Shown: positions 1 through 9,294, counted from the stretch's first letter. The stretch: 64,000 bases of DNA from Sulfitobacter sp. OXR-159 (GCF_034377145.1 NZ_CP139707.1:372001-436000); one strand, 5' to 3'. The notes: a model not told the origin generated them from the letters alone. Made by a program: numbers and translations.

Positions 1-1
1 C

Positions 2-130
2 TATGACGTAGCCCCCGGCCGGGTCGAGGCGCAGGGTGCCGGCTATCTCGCGCCGCGGGCCAGCAACCTAACCGAAGCGGGCCGCGAGCAGAACCGCCGG
101 GTTGAGGTGGTGGTGCTCTCTGCCGAGTAG
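2..130 (+). CDS. OmpA-family protein, C-terminal end (5' truncated by window)
   Basis: Only the last 42 codons are present. They read as the end of an OmpA peptidoglycan-binding domain: a beta strand with GAGYLAP, then the NLTEAGREQNRRVEV segment that carries the conserved N-x(5-8)-R-x2-NRRVE signature of OmpA C-terminal domains. Such proteins anchor the outer membrane to peptidoglycan. The stop lies one base before the stop of the convergent Lrp gene. The rest of the protein, and whether it has a beta barrel or lipobox, is outside the window. Confidence 0.85.
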   Translation, partial: YDVAPGRVEAQGAGYLAPRASNLTEAGREQNRRVEVVVLSAE

Positions 131-131
131 G

Positions 132-563
132 CTATTTCGTGACCGTCATCTGGGTGGCCAGCAGCAGGTTCGTCTCGCTGGAACTCACCCCCTGAATGCG
201 GCGGATTTGGCCCAGCACGCTGTCCAACTCTTCGACGGTTTCGGTCCCCGTTTCGACGATCAAATCCCATTTGCCATTGGTCGCATGGATCGCCTGCACG
301 GCGGGCATGCCCGCGAGGATACGCTTGATCCGGTCGGTGCCCGCCCCTTCGATGGCCAAGAGCGTATGGCCTCGGATCGGGCTGTGGCGCATGTCTTCTT
401 TCAGGATCAGCGTAAAGCCCAAGATCGCGCCGGAACTGACCAGACGTTCGACCCGCGCCCGGACCGTCACCCGCGACAGACCCGTGGTGGCCGCCAGCGC
501 GGAATAGGACATGCGTGCGTCGCGCCGCAGTTCTGCGATGATCTTATTGTCGATCTCGTCCAT
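132..563 (-). CDS. Lrp/AsnC family transcriptional regulator
   Basis: A 143-residue protein with the two-part Lrp/AsnC layout: an N-terminal helix-turn-helix (about residues 1-55, beginning MDEIDNKIIAEL, with the recognition region around TGLSRVTVRARV) and a C-terminal RAM ligand-binding domain (about 65-140). Family members bind amino acids and control transport or catabolism genes. I start it at the ATG at 563 because the domain begins there; the reading frame stays open further upstream but has no homologous content. It is divergent from the MFS transporter at 688, with about 125 bp between, so it may control that gene; this is inference from position. The effector is unknown. Confidence 0.92.
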   Translation of the reverse strand: MDEIDNKIIAELRRDARMSYSALAATTGLSRVTVRARVERLVSSGAILGFTLILKEDMRHSPIRGHTLLAIEGAGTDRIKRILAGMPAVQAIHATNGKWDLIVETGTETVEELDSVLGQIRRIQGVSSSETNLLLATQMTVTK

Positions 564-687
564 GGGGGATCCCGTTCGCTTTGTTGAATAGGGTTTACGG
601 CAGCGCGGGCAAGCTGGCCAGCCTTTGGGGATGCGCAATTGACGGCGGCGGGGAAACTCATAATCTGCCGCGGAAAGGATTTCCTCC

Positions 688-1929
688 ATGCAAAGCCGCG
701 CGCCCCTGTTCACCCCGGTCCTGATGGTCGGTTGTATCATCATCATGGTCAGCTTTGCCGTGCGGGCCTCTTTCGGTGTCTTCCAGATTCCGATTGCCGA
801 AGAATTCGCATGGGCGCGCAGCGAGTTTTCCCTCGCCATCGCGATCCAGAACCTCGCCTGGGGCATCGGTCAGCCGATCTTTGGGGCGCTGGCGGAAAAG
901 ATTGGCGACCGAAAGGCGATCATCATCGGAGCGGTCGTCTATGCCGTGGGTCTGCTGCTCTCGGCCAATTCCGCCTCACCGATTGAGCATCAGACCTATG
1001 CGTGGCTGGTGGGTTTTGGCATCGCGGGGACCGGGTTCGGCGTGATCTTGGCTGTGGTGGGCCGCGCCGCGTCGGACGACAACCGCTCCATGTCGCTGGC
1101 GATTGCCACGGCGGCGGGCAGTGCGGGACAGGTCTTTGGCGCGCCGGTGGCGGAGTGGATGCTCAGCTTCATGTCTTGGCAGATGACCTTTGTCAGTTTC
1201 GCGGGGGTGATCCTTGCGATGCTGCTGACCCTGCCGATGATGCGCGCGCCTGCGATGGCCAGCCGCGCCGAGCTTGAGGAGTCGATGGGCCAAATTCTCG
1301 GCAAAGCCTTCCGCGATCCGTCCTATACGCTGATTTTTCTGGGCTTCTTTTCCTGCGGGTATCAACTCGCCTTCATCACCGCGCATTTCCCGGCCTTCGT
1401 GACCGAGATGTGCGGCCCAATCTTGGCCGGGGGTGTGCTGCACAACATCGGCATCACCACCACCTCGGCGCTTGGCGCGGTGGCGATCTCGCTCATCGGG
1501 CTCGCCAATATCGCGGGCACCTTGCTGGCGGGCTGGGCGGGCAAGCGTTATTCCAAAAAGTACCTGCTGGCGGGGATTTACGTTGGGCGCACGGTGATCG
1601 CAGCGGCCTTTATCATGTTTCCGATCACCCCGGTGACGGTGATCCTATTCTCGGTCGGCATGGGCGCGCTTTGGCTGGCGACGGTGCCGCTCACGTCGGG
1701 TCTCGTCGCGCATATCTACGGACTGCGCTATATGGGCACGCTTTATGGGATCGTCTTTTTCAGCCACCAGTTGGGCAGCTTCCTCGGCGTGTGGCTGGGT
1801 GGACGGATGTATGACATCTATGGCAGCTACACCGGCGTCTGGTGGGTCGGTGTGGCCGTGGGGGCGTTTAGCGCCATCGTGCACCTGCCGATCCGCGAGA
1901 AACGGTTGGAGGGGCTGGTGACCGCTTAA
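688..1929 (+). CDS. MFS transporter
   Basis: A 413-residue inner-membrane protein with about twelve hydrophobic helices in two halves and the MFS loop 2-3 motif, here GALAEKIGDRKAI near residue 70. Likely a proton-linked secondary transporter; the substrate cannot be read from sequence, though the family resemblance is to monocarboxylate/oxalate-type MFS proteins. An A/G-rich stretch ending GGAAAGGATTTCCTCC lies just upstream of the ATG. It is divergent from an Lrp regulator and convergent with an ornithine cyclodeaminase-family gene, which hints at an amino-acid-related substrate. Its TAA overlaps the TAA of the convergent gene within a shared TTAA. Confidence 0.9.
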   Translation: MQSRAPLFTPVLMVGCIIIMVSFAVRASFGVFQIPIAEEFAWARSEFSLAIAIQNLAWGIGQPIFGALAEKIGDRKAIIIGAVVYAVGLLLSANSASPIEHQTYAWLVGFGIAGTGFGVILAVVGRAASDDNRSMSLAIATAAGSAGQVFGAPVAEWMLSFMSWQMTFVSFAGVILAMLLTLPMMRAPAMASRAELEESMGQILGKAFRDPSYTLIFLGFFSCGYQLAFITAHFPAFVTEMCGPILAGGVLHNIGITTTSALGAVAISLIGLANIAGTLLAGWAGKRYSKKYLLAGIYVGRTVIAAAFIMFPITPVTVILFSVGMGALWLATVPLTSGLVAHIYGLRYMGTLYGIVFFSHQLGSFLGVWLGGRMYDIYGSYTGVWWVGVAVGAFSAIVHLPIREKRLEGLVTA

Positions 1930-2840
1930 CGCGCCCGCCAGCGCTCAAGGATGTGGCGCGCGGTCATCAGGTCCAAATGCGCGCCGCCGCCGTTCTTGAA
2001 CAGGGTAATTTCATCGTCGCTTTGGCGGGTGAAAACCTCAAGGTCGTAGTAATCCGCGATCAGATGGTCGCGGGTGAGGGTGCCTGCCTCAAGCGGAATG
2101 TTGATTTCGCCGATATGGCCGATCGTGGTGTCGAAGCTGTCGACAAAGACCCGCGACCGCAGCAGCGCCGTGTCGTCGACCTCGCGCATGTCGGGGCGGT
2201 AGGCACCGATGAGGTCGATATGCTGGCCGGGTTGCAGCCAGTCGCCCATGATTAGCGGGTCGGTCGACATGGTGGCGGAGGTCACGATATCGGCGGCGCG
2301 CACCGCCTGCTCCAGATCGGTCGCTACGTTGATCTTTAGCTCAGCCGCCATGGCTTCTGCGTTCTTCGCGGTACGGTTCCAGACCGTGATACGGGCCTGC
2401 GGGAAGGCGGCGGAATAGGCGGCGTGCAGGGCGCGGCCTTGGGTGCCCGCGCCGACGATCAGGATGTTCTCGCTGTCGGGTCGCGCCAGCCGCCGCGCGG
2501 CCAGCAGGCTGTCACCAGCGGTTTTCCATTTGGTGACGAGGTGGAAATCCACGATCGCGGCGAGCGTGCCGGTTTCGTCATCAAAGAGGGACACGCCGCC
2601 GTTGACCATCGGTACCTCGCGGTCGGGATTGCCGGGGAAGATCGTGGCGGATTTCACCGCAATGCCCAGCCCGTCGATCCATGCCGCGCGGCTGAGCAGC
2701 GTGTCCTTGCCGCGATAGAGGAAAGTGTCGCCAATCTCGGCCTTGGGCAGGTCATGGCCCGTGGCCAGCGCATCGGTGAGCGCAATCCAGTCCAGTAGCG
2801 CCTCGCCTTCGTCGAAAGAGATATTGGGGATCACGGTCAT
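1926..2840 (-). CDS. Ornithine cyclodeaminase / mu-crystallin family protein
   Basis: A 304-residue NAD(P)-dependent enzyme. The nucleotide-binding loop reads GAGTQGRALHAAYS near residues 127-140, inside the Rossmann fold; the N-terminal part carries the family's substrate-contacting K (IAVKSATIFP) and the PMVNGGVSLFD strand. Members include ornithine cyclodeaminase, alanine dehydrogenase and ketimine or delta1-pyrroline-2-carboxylate reductases, so the exact reaction is uncertain. I chose the ATG at 2840, which overlaps the end of the upstream HAD gene by four bases, a typical coupled start. It is the last gene of a five-gene minus-strand run starting at 5737. Confidence 0.9.
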   Translation of the reverse strand: MTVIPNISFDEGEALLDWIALTDALATGHDLPKAEIGDTFLYRGKDTLLSRAAWIDGLGIAVKSATIFPGNPDREVPMVNGGVSLFDDETGTLAAIVDFHLVTKWKTAGDSLLAARRLARPDSENILIVGAGTQGRALHAAYSAAFPQARITVWNRTAKNAEAMAAELKINVATDLEQAVRAADIVTSATMSTDPLIMGDWLQPGQHIDLIGAYRPDMREVDDTALLRSRVFVDSFDTTIGHIGEINIPLEAGTLTRDHLIADYYDLEVFTRQSDDEITLFKNGGGAHLDLMTARHILERWRAR

Positions 2841-3457
2841 GTGGCTTCCTCCCGGCCCAGCAGCCCGGCGTGAACGAGCCGGTCGGCCCATCCCTGTGAC
2901 CCGGTAAAGTGATGCGTCTGCCAGCCGCGCGCGGCGGCGGCGGCGATATTGTCGGCGCGGTCGTCGGTGAACAGTAGCGCTTCGGGCGGCAGCCCGCTGC
3001 CCTGCTCCACGGCTTCATAAATCGACGGCGCGGGTTTGATCATGCCAAGGTGGCCGGAAATGAAATCACGGTCGAATTCACGCAGGAAGGGGTAGTGGGT
3101 CGCGGCTAGATCATAGCTTTGGATGCCAAAATTGGTGAGCGAGAAGACCGGCACGCCGCGCGCCTGGAGTGCTTTCATCAGCCGCAGGGAGTGGTCGATC
3201 ACCGGGGCGGCCATGTCGATCCAGCGGTCATGCCAGAGGCGGATTTCATCGCGCCAGTCGGGCGTCGCCTCGGCCATGGCATAGATCGTGTCGCGGAAGT
3301 TTTCGCCGCTGTCGACGCGGTCGTTCATGCCGTGCAGATCGACGGCATCGAACATGGCGCGGCGGCGGTCTGCGCCGATGACGCTGTCGTAGAAGCGTTC
3401 GGGTTGCCATTCGATCAATACGTTGCCGATGTCGAAAACGACCGCCTGAGGTGTCAT
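2837..3457 (-). CDS. HAD-superfamily hydrolase (YihX-like)
   Basis: A 206-residue haloacid dehalogenase-like hydrolase. Motif I is VFDIGNVLIEW at the N terminus, motif II is FSLTNFG, and motif III/IV is the lysine in IKPAP followed by LFTDDRADNI. The second motif I position is Gly rather than Asp, as in the DxGNV subgroup that includes the sugar-phosphatase YihX. The substrate is unknown. The ATG at 3457 is the start that places motif I at residue 8. Its 3' end overlaps the ornithine cyclodeaminase-family gene by four bases, so the two are probably translated together. Confidence 0.9.
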   Translation of the reverse strand: MTPQAVVFDIGNVLIEWQPERFYDSVIGADRRRAMFDAVDLHGMNDRVDSGENFRDTIYAMAEATPDWRDEIRLWHDRWIDMAAPVIDHSLRLMKALQARGVPVFSLTNFGIQSYDLAATHYPFLREFDRDFISGHLGMIKPAPSIYEAVEQGSGLPPEALLFTDDRADNIAAAAARGWQTHHFTGSQGWADRLVHAGLLGREEAT

Positions 3458-3489
3458 ATCACTTGCCCTATCAATTCCTAAACGCGGGG

Positions 3490-3942
3490 CTAACCCCGCG
3501 CTGCCGCGCGCAATTCCCGCTCCAATGCCTCTAGGAAGCGGGAGCGATCGGCCTTTGTAAACCCCTTGCCGCCGCCTTGGCGAAAGGGGTCGGCGGCGCG
3601 CAGGTCGGTCATCAGATCGCGGGTGGCCAGCACGTTGCCGATGTTGGCCTGTGTCAGCGCTTCGCCGTTGTGTTTCAGCACCCGCGCCCCGGCCTCGACG
3701 CATTTGGCGGCCAGTGGGATATCCCCCGTCACCACCACATCCCCCTTGCCGCAGCGGTCAGCGATCCACATGTCGGCGATGTCGGGCCCATCAGGGACGA
3801 TCACCACCTCGACCAGCGGGTTTTGCGACATGCGCAGGCCCCCGTTCGAGACGAGGAACATCTTGACCTTATGGCGGGTCGCCACCCGCTCGGCTTCGGC
3901 TTTGACGGGGCAGGCGTCGGCGTCGATATAGAGCGCGGTCAT
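3490..3942 (-). CDS. DUF188 / UPF0178 family protein (YaiI-YqxD)
   Basis: A 150-residue protein matching the YaiI/YqxD family over its whole length: it opens with the conserved [10 protein letters not shown] and continues with the [11 protein letters not shown] acidic motif and the VVTGDIPLA strand. The conserved Asp residues resemble the metal-binding site of PIN-like nucleases, and a nuclease role has been suggested for the family, but no reaction is established. It starts four bases after the fghA stop and is therefore likely in the same transcript. Nothing abnormal in length. Confidence 0.93.
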   Translation of the reverse strand: MTALYIDADACPVKAEAERVATRHKVKMFLVSNGGLRMSQNPLVEVVIVPDGPDIADMWIADRCGKGDVVVTGDIPLAAKCVEAGARVLKHNGEALTQANIGNVLATRDLMTDLRAADPFRQGGGKGFTKADRSRFLEALERELRAAARG

Positions 3943-3945
3943 CGG

Positions 3946-4779
3946 TCAGCCCGCATAGAGCGCGTCGGCGTGGAAGGCGACGTGATCTTCCATAAAACTC
4001 GCCACGAAGAAATAGCTGTGGTCATAGCCCGGCTGCATGCGGAAGCTGCCTTGCTGGCGTTTGGCGGCCATGGCCTCGGCCAATGCTTCGGGTTTCAGCA
4101 GGTCGAGGAACTGGTCGCTGCCGCCTTGGTCGATCAGGATCGGCCCGTCGAAACCCTTTTCGCGCATCAGCAGGGTGCTGTCGTGTTTTGCCCAAGTGCT
4201 TTCATCCGTGCCCAGATAGGCGCTGAGTTGCTTCTTGCCCCAATCGCTCGACGTAGGGTGGGTGATCGGCGCAAAGGCCGAGACCGAGAGGAACCGCCCC
4301 GGCAGGTTCATTGCCAGCGTCAGCGCGCCGTGGCCGCCCATCGAATGCCCGGTGATGCCTTGGCGCTCCATATCGAGGGCGAAGTTTTCACCGATCAGGC
4401 CGGGCAGTTCCTCGGCCAGATAGTCCCACATCTGGTAGTGTTTGGCCCAAGGCTCCTGCGTGGCGTTCACATAGAACCCCGCGCCTTTGCCGAGGTCGTA
4501 AGCGTCATCATCCGCCACATCCTCGCCCCGCGGGGAGGTATCGGGGAAGACGACAGCGATGCCATGTTCCGCCGCCCAAAGCTGCGCGCCCGCCTTGGTC
4601 ATCGCGTTCTCATGGGTGCAGGTCAGGCCCGAGAGATACCACAGCACCGGCACCGGGCCGTCTTGTGCTTCGGCGGGCAGGAAGAGGCCAAAGGTCATGT
4701 CGCAGCCGCAGGCGTCGGAGTTGTGGGAGTAAACCCCCTGCGTGCCACCGAAACAGGCGTTTTCCGAGATGGTTTTCAT
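3946..4779 (-). CDS. fghA: S-formylglutathione hydrolase
   Basis: A 277-residue alpha/beta hydrolase of the esterase D family that hydrolyses S-formylglutathione to formate and glutathione, the second step of glutathione-dependent formaldehyde detoxification. The nucleophile sits in GHSMGGHG (Ser146), with Asp222 (GGSDQF) and His254 (GYDHSYFF) completing the triad; the oxyanion-loop LSGLTCTHEN segment is present. Length is normal. The usual partner, glutathione-dependent formaldehyde dehydrogenase, is not adjacent. In Roseobacters this pathway handles formaldehyde from methylated compounds. Confidence 0.96.
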   Translation of the reverse strand: MKTISENACFGGTQGVYSHNSDACGCDMTFGLFLPAEAQDGPVPVLWYLSGLTCTHENAMTKAGAQLWAAEHGIAVVFPDTSPRGEDVADDDAYDLGKGAGFYVNATQEPWAKHYQMWDYLAEELPGLIGENFALDMERQGITGHSMGGHGALTLAMNLPGRFLSVSAFAPITHPTSSDWGKKQLSAYLGTDESTWAKHDSTLLMREKGFDGPILIDQGGSDQFLDLLKPEALAEAMAAKRQQGSFRMQPGYDHSYFFVASFMEDHVAFHADALYAG

Positions 4780-4807
4780 GGCAGCGTTCCTTTCGAACTT
4801 GAATGTG

Positions 4808-5737
4808 TCACAGGGCCGAGACCCAGCCTACGACAAGGCTGACGGTCACGATACTGACTGTGGTTGAGACGAGAATGGCGGCAGAGACCCGCTGAGGGGC
4901 GACGCCGTAGTGTTGGGCGAGCATATAGACATTGCCCGCGACCGGCAGGGAGGCCGTGGCGATGATAACCCCGGCTTTGTAGGGATCGACGCCGAAAAGA
5001 AACAGCGCACCAAAGGCCACGAAAAGCGGGTGCAGCACGAGTTTGCAAAAGGTCAGCCAGCCTGCGATCTCAATCCGCTCGGCGGATTTGGAAGCCAGCG
5101 AAGCGCCGATGGCAAAGAGCGCCCCGGGGGTGGCAGCCCCGCCGAGGATGGCGAGGAATTCGTTCAGCGGCACGGGGATCGGGATGCCGAAGCCCGACCA
5201 GAGGAACCCCAAGGTGATGGCGACGATCATCGGGTTTTTCAGCAGCCCCAGTCCCACGATCTTGAGCGTCGCCAGCCGCAACTGCCCCTCGCGGGAGCCG
5301 GTGATCAGGATCACGATGAGGCTGGAAAAGATGATCATGTCGACGGTCAGCGCCAGCAGCACGGGGCCGATCGCCTCTGGCCCCAGAAGCAGCGTCAGCA
5401 TCGGCACGCCCAGAAACCCGGTGTTGCCGATCACGGCGCATTGCGCCTCGATCCCGTTGGTCGCCACATCCAGCCGGCGTAGGAAGCCGACGAGGCTGGC
5501 GATAGCATAGACGAAGGCCGTGCCCCAAAGATAGGCGGCGACAAGGCGGCTGTCCCAAACCTCGGCCAGTGAGAGATTGGCGGAAAAGCGGAACAGCATC
5601 GCCGAGAGGGCGAAATAGAAAACGAATTTGGTGAGATAGGCCGTCGCTTCGGCTGAGAAAAACCGCGTGCGCCCGGCCCAGTAGCCAAGGCCGATCAGCG
5701 CAAAGAACGGCAGGGTTTTCAGGAAGATCGCGACCAT
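4808..5737 (-). CDS. AEC family (auxin efflux carrier-like) transporter
   Basis: A 309-residue polytopic membrane protein with about ten hydrophobic segments and the duplicated five-helix plan of the AEC/Mem_trans family. Bacterial relatives export or take up small organic acids such as malate or malonate; the substrate here is unknown. It begins at an ATG at 5737 after a 55-bp gap from the MbfA gene and is the first gene of the minus-strand run leading to fghA, with 28 bp to the fghA start. Co-transcription with fghA is inferred only from spacing. Confidence 0.9.
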   Translation of the reverse strand: MVAIFLKTLPFFALIGLGYWAGRTRFFSAEATAYLTKFVFYFALSAMLFRFSANLSLAEVWDSRLVAAYLWGTAFVYAIASLVGFLRRLDVATNGIEAQCAVIGNTGFLGVPMLTLLLGPEAIGPVLLALTVDMIIFSSLIVILITGSREGQLRLATLKIVGLGLLKNPMIVAITLGFLWSGFGIPIPVPLNEFLAILGGAATPGALFAIGASLASKSAERIEIAGWLTFCKLVLHPLFVAFGALFLFGVDPYKAGVIIATASLPVAGNVYMLAQHYGVAPQRVSAAILVSTTVSIVTVSLVVGWVSAL

Positions 5738-5792
5738 GGGTCAAGCATTAGCCAGCCCGCCCTTGGGGTGCAATGGGGCATGGCTCTTTGCC

Positions 5793-6767
5793 TTAACCTG
5801 ACCCGATCAGCACCCCAGCGGCAAAGACCAATGCGCCGCCCAGCACCACCTGGAACGCGGCGCGAAAGAAGGGTGTTTCCATGAACTTATTCTGGATCCA
5901 CGCAATGGCCCAAAGCTCTACAAAGACGACGATGATCGCGACGACAGTGGCGGTCCAGAAGTCGGTGATCAGGTAGGGCAGCGCGTGGCCCAGCCCGCCC
6001 ACGGTGGTCATCACGCCCGAGGCTACCCCGCGTTTGATTGGAGAGCCGCGGCCCGACAGTTCCCCATCGTCCGATGCCGCCTCGGTGAAGCCCATTGAGA
6101 TGCCCGCCCCGACGCTCGCCGCAAGGCCGACGAGGAAGGTCGTCCAAGTGTTATGGGTGGCAAATGCGGTGGCGAAGATGGGGGCGAGGGTAGAGACTGA
6201 CCCGTCCATCAGCCCCGCCAGCCCCGGCTGGACCCATGTCAGCAAAAACTGCCGATGCGCGCGGCTGTCTTCGTCGCTGCGGCTGTCGGTGTTAAGGTGT
6301 TTCTCGGTCAAATCCTGCGCGCTGCCGTGGTGGCCTGCCTCGGCGGCGGCCAGATCACCTAACAACTGCCGTGTCGCCGCGTCTGACGTGCGCGCGGCGG
6401 CGGCAAGGTAGAACCGTTCAGCGTCCTGTTCCATCGCGGCGGCCTCTTGCCGGATACGCTCTAGCGACAGGTTCTCGATCAGCCAGACCGGGCGCCGGGC
6501 GTAGTAGCCAGAAACATGCTCGCGCCGGATGAGGGGGATGACCTCTCCAAAACGGCTCCGGTGCAGGTCAATCAAACGGCGGCGGTGTTCATTCTCCTCC
6601 TCGGCCATCCCGTCAAAGATGGCGGCGCTGTCGGGGTATGCCTCGCGCAGCCTTTCGGCATAGTCGCGGTAGATGCGCGCGTCGTCCTCTTCGGAGGAGA
6701 TGGCCAGTGCCAGCACCTCTTGTTCGCTCAGGTCTTTGAAACGTTTGCGGTTGAGGGAAAATCGCAT
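5793..6767 (-). CDS. mbfA: Ferritin-like/VIT1 fusion, membrane-bound iron exporter MbfA
   Basis: A 324-residue two-domain protein. Residues about 1-165 form a ferritin-like four-helix domain with two ExxH iron motifs (EEENEH near residue 56 and AEAGHH near 141); residues about 170-324 form a VIT1/CCC1-type membrane domain with about five helices. In Bradyrhizobium and Agrobacterium MbfA exports iron and protects against iron and peroxide stress, repressed by Irr. I looked for an Irr box (ICE motif) upstream of 6767 and did not see a convincing one. No frameshift separates the two domains. Confidence 0.9.
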   Translation of the reverse strand: MRFSLNRKRFKDLSEQEVLALAISSEEDDARIYRDYAERLREAYPDSAAIFDGMAEEENEHRRRLIDLHRSRFGEVIPLIRREHVSGYYARRPVWLIENLSLERIRQEAAAMEQDAERFYLAAAARTSDAATRQLLGDLAAAEAGHHGSAQDLTEKHLNTDSRSDEDSRAHRQFLLTWVQPGLAGLMDGSVSTLAPIFATAFATHNTWTTFLVGLAASVGAGISMGFTEAASDDGELSGRGSPIKRGVASGVMTTVGGLGHALPYLITDFWTATVVAIIVVFVELWAIAWIQNKFMETPFFRAAFQVVLGGALVFAAGVLIGSG

Positions 6768-6922
6768 CGAGAAGGCTCCGTGTTCTGGCCCTCACAGTAG
6801 GGCCATCGGCGGGTTCCAGCAAATGCAAAGCGCCTTGCCCTTGGCGGCGCGCGTGATGGACCTACCTGTTGCGGGATGGTCGGCCCTTGCTCCGACGCCA
6901 CGCGAATAACGAGGTTTGGAAC

Positions 6923-7402
6923 ATGAGATTAGTTTTCTTGGCACCCCTATTGGTGGCGGGCTGCGCCGAAGTGGCGACAGCGCCGGTGCAAAACCCCATT
7001 CCGGCCCCGGTTGCGCCGAGGGGGCAGATTACGCCACCGGCGGCCACAACAACACCGCCCACACAGACCGCGCCACGCCCCGCACGGACGGAAGCGCGCG
7101 CCTCCACGACCAAGCCCAAGCCCCTGCCCAATTCGGTGATCGACGCGGTGAACGAGCCGTCTAGTAACTCTAGCAGTTCCAGCACGCCTACAGCGCCCAC
7201 GCCTGCCAAGCCACTGGCGGAATCCTGCAAAGAAGGCAGCTGGTGGGGTCTGATTGGCCGTCCCCGCGCGGCGGCAAACATCGTGTCCGAGCCCAAGCGC
7301 GTCTATACCGAGGGCGACCCGGTGACGATGGATGCCAACCCCAACCGCACCAACATCGTGTTGGACGCGGAAGGGAAAATCGCCAAGGTCACCTGCGGCT
7401 AG
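6923..7402 (+). CDS. Lipoprotein with I78-type peptidase inhibitor domain
   Basis: A 159-residue protein with a short lipoprotein signal and lipobox LVAGC (Cys14), a low-complexity Pro/Thr/Ser/Ala linker (about residues 20-105) and a C-terminal domain of about 60 residues starting ESCKEGSWWGLIG and ending KVTCG. The spacing of WGLIG, A-A-N, YTEGDPVTMD, PNRTNIVLD and the terminal CG matches peptidase inhibitor family I78, whose members block serine proteases. I choose the ATG at 6923 because it sits directly before the lipoprotein signal. The linker probably lets the inhibitor domain extend from the membrane. Function is inferred from the fold family only. Confidence 0.82.
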   Translation: MRLVFLAPLLVAGCAEVATAPVQNPIPAPVAPRGQITPPAATTTPPTQTAPRPARTEARASTTKPKPLPNSVIDAVNEPSSNSSSSSTPTAPTPAKPLAESCKEGSWWGLIGRPRAAANIVSEPKRVYTEGDPVTMDANPNRTNIVLDAEGKIAKVTCG

Positions 7403-7416
7403 GCTAGGTTTTCGGT

Positions 7417-8727
7417 CTAGCCCTTCGGACGCTTGTCGAGAATGCGCACGGCTTTGCCCTCTGACCGGGCAACGCCGCCTACGTCCATGACCTCGACCTT
7501 GATCGAGATGCCAACGGTTTGCTTGATCTGCGCCGAGAGCGCTTTGATCGCGGTGGCACGGGCGTCGGGGGTCACGCTGGCATCCGCGCATTCGCAGAGC
7601 ACGCGCATCTGATCCATCCGGTCGGGCCGCGACAGTTCGATCTGGAAATGCGGGGCAAGCCCCGGCGTGGCCATCAGCGCTTCTTCGATCTGGGTGGGGA
7701 AGACGTTGACGCCGCGCAGGATGATCATGTCGTCGCTGCGGCCCGTCACCTTCTCCATCCGCCGCATGGAGCGCGCGGTGCCCGCTAGCAACCGGGTCAG
7801 GTCGCGGGTGCGGTAGCGGATGATCGGAAAGGCTTGCTTGGTGAGGGAGGTGAACACCAGCTCGCCCATTTCACCATCTTCGACCGGGGCACCTGTTTCG
7901 GGGTTAATGATCTCGGGGTAGAAGTGATCCTCCCAGATGTGCAGCCCGTCCTTGGTCTCCACACATTCCATCGACACGCCCGGCCCCATGACTTCGCTGA
8001 GGCCGTAGATATCGACGGCATGCATGTCGAAGGCCTGTTCAATTTCCAGCCGCATGGCGTTGGTCCAAGGCTCAGCCCCGAAAATGCCCACCTCTAGCGA
8101 GGATTGGCGCGGGTCGATGCCTTGGTTGGCGAATTCATCCAAAATCGACAGCGCGTAGGAGGGTGTCACCGTGATGCCCTTGGGCTGAAAATCCTCGATC
8201 AGCCGCACTTGGCGTGGGGTCATCCCGCCCGAGATTGGCACGGTCGAGAGGCCAAGCGCATCTGCCCCAAGGTGAATGCCCAAGCCGCCAGTGAACAGCC
8301 CATAGCCATAGGCGTTGTGCAGCATGTCGCCCGGGCGCATCCCTGCCGCGCGCAGGGAACGGGCGACGACTTGGCCCCAGTTCGCCAGATCATCCTTGGT
8401 ATAGCCCACCACCGTCGGCTGCCCGGTGGTGCCAGAAGATGCATGAATGCGCGCCACCTGATCGCGCGGCACGGCGAACATGCCAAAGGGGTAATTGTCG
8501 CGCAGATCGGTTTTGACGGTGAAAGGAAAGCGCGAGAGATCGGAAAGCTGTTTCAGATCGTCGGGATGCACGCCTGCATCGTCAAAGCTTTGCTTATAGA
8601 AAGGCACGTTGTCATAGGCGTGGCGCAGGGACCATTTCAGACGGTCCAATTGCAGGGCGCTGATCTCGTCCCGGCTGGCGATCTCAATCGGGTCGAGCGT
8701 GTCCTTCGCGGGGGTCAGGTCTTTCAT
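7417..8727 (-). CDS. paaK: Phenylacetate-CoA ligase
   Basis: A 436-residue adenylate-forming enzyme that activates phenylacetate (or a hydroxylated analogue) to its CoA thioester, the entry step of aerobic phenylacetate degradation. The phosphate-binding motif is HASSGTTGQPT at about residues 95-105, and YGLSEVMGPG and RYRTRDL motifs typical of PaaK follow. Its start overlaps the paaI stop (TGATG), so the two are co-translated. The ring epoxidase genes (paaABCDE) are not in the window. Confidence 0.95.
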   Translation of the reverse strand: MKDLTPAKDTLDPIEIASRDEISALQLDRLKWSLRHAYDNVPFYKQSFDDAGVHPDDLKQLSDLSRFPFTVKTDLRDNYPFGMFAVPRDQVARIHASSGTTGQPTVVGYTKDDLANWGQVVARSLRAAGMRPGDMLHNAYGYGLFTGGLGIHLGADALGLSTVPISGGMTPRQVRLIEDFQPKGITVTPSYALSILDEFANQGIDPRQSSLEVGIFGAEPWTNAMRLEIEQAFDMHAVDIYGLSEVMGPGVSMECVETKDGLHIWEDHFYPEIINPETGAPVEDGEMGELVFTSLTKQAFPIIRYRTRDLTRLLAGTARSMRRMEKVTGRSDDMIILRGVNVFPTQIEEALMATPGLAPHFQIELSRPDRMDQMRVLCECADASVTPDARATAIKALSAQIKQTVGISIKVEVMDVGGVARSEGKAVRILDKRPKG

Positions 8728-9164
8728 CAGGTCGGCTCCTCCTCGGTAAATAGCTGGCCGTTGATGCTGCGGGAGAGCCCGCGAAACAGGGCCACGACAC
8801 GGTCATCCTCGCCCGTGACGGTCACATCATAGATGCCCGACCGACCGCTGCGCGACACTTCGCGTGCGGCGGCGGTCAGCCGCTCCTCTGGCTGACCGGG
8901 GCTGAGATATGTGATCTGGTTCTGCTGGGCGACAGTGGTCTGGTTGTAGCTGTTGCAGGCAAAGGCAAAGGCGCTGTCGGCCAGCGTGAAGATAAAACCA
9001 CCGTGGCAAATTCCGTGGCCGTTCAGCATGTCCGGGCGCACCGACATCGACAAAACCGCGCCGCCGGGGGTCACATCGTCGATGGTCATGCCCAATCCGG
9101 CAGAGGCGGAATCTTGGGCGAACATCACCTCGGCACATTTGCGGGCGCGGGCTTCTGGGGTCAT
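8727..9164 (-). CDS. paaI: Hydroxyphenylacetyl-CoA thioesterase PaaI
   Basis: A 145-residue hotdog-fold thioesterase. The family motif NGHGICHGGFIFTLADSAFAFACN is present around residues 45-68; I note its HGG turn and the catalytic-type Asp. PaaI relieves dead-end CoA esters during phenylacetate catabolism. The ATG at 9164 gives the usual PaaI length; the frame is open further upstream but without homologous content. It overlaps paaK by one base and clearly forms an operon with it. Promoter probably lies in the 9165-9294 interval shared with the divergent DUF2794 gene. Confidence 0.93.
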   Translation of the reverse strand: MTPEARARKCAEVMFAQDSASAGLGMTIDDVTPGGAVLSMSVRPDMLNGHGICHGGFIFTLADSAFAFACNSYNQTTVAQQNQITYLSPGQPEERLTAAAREVSRSGRSGIYDVTVTGEDDRVVALFRGLSRSINGQLFTEEEPT

Positions 9165-9294
9165 TCCATTGGGCCTTTGTGTTTCATTTTTCAGATTGGT
9201 TGCACAATTCTGTAACGCTTTCAAGGAATTTAGAGCGGCGCATTCGACCATGTCAGGGCTTGATTTGGCCCCCATCAGGGTCAACTGTAAAGCC

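Noticed and set aside
5738..6922. Irr box (ICE motif) controlling mbfA
   Set aside because: I looked upstream of 6767 and found no convincing TTTAGAA-N-TTCTAAA type element.
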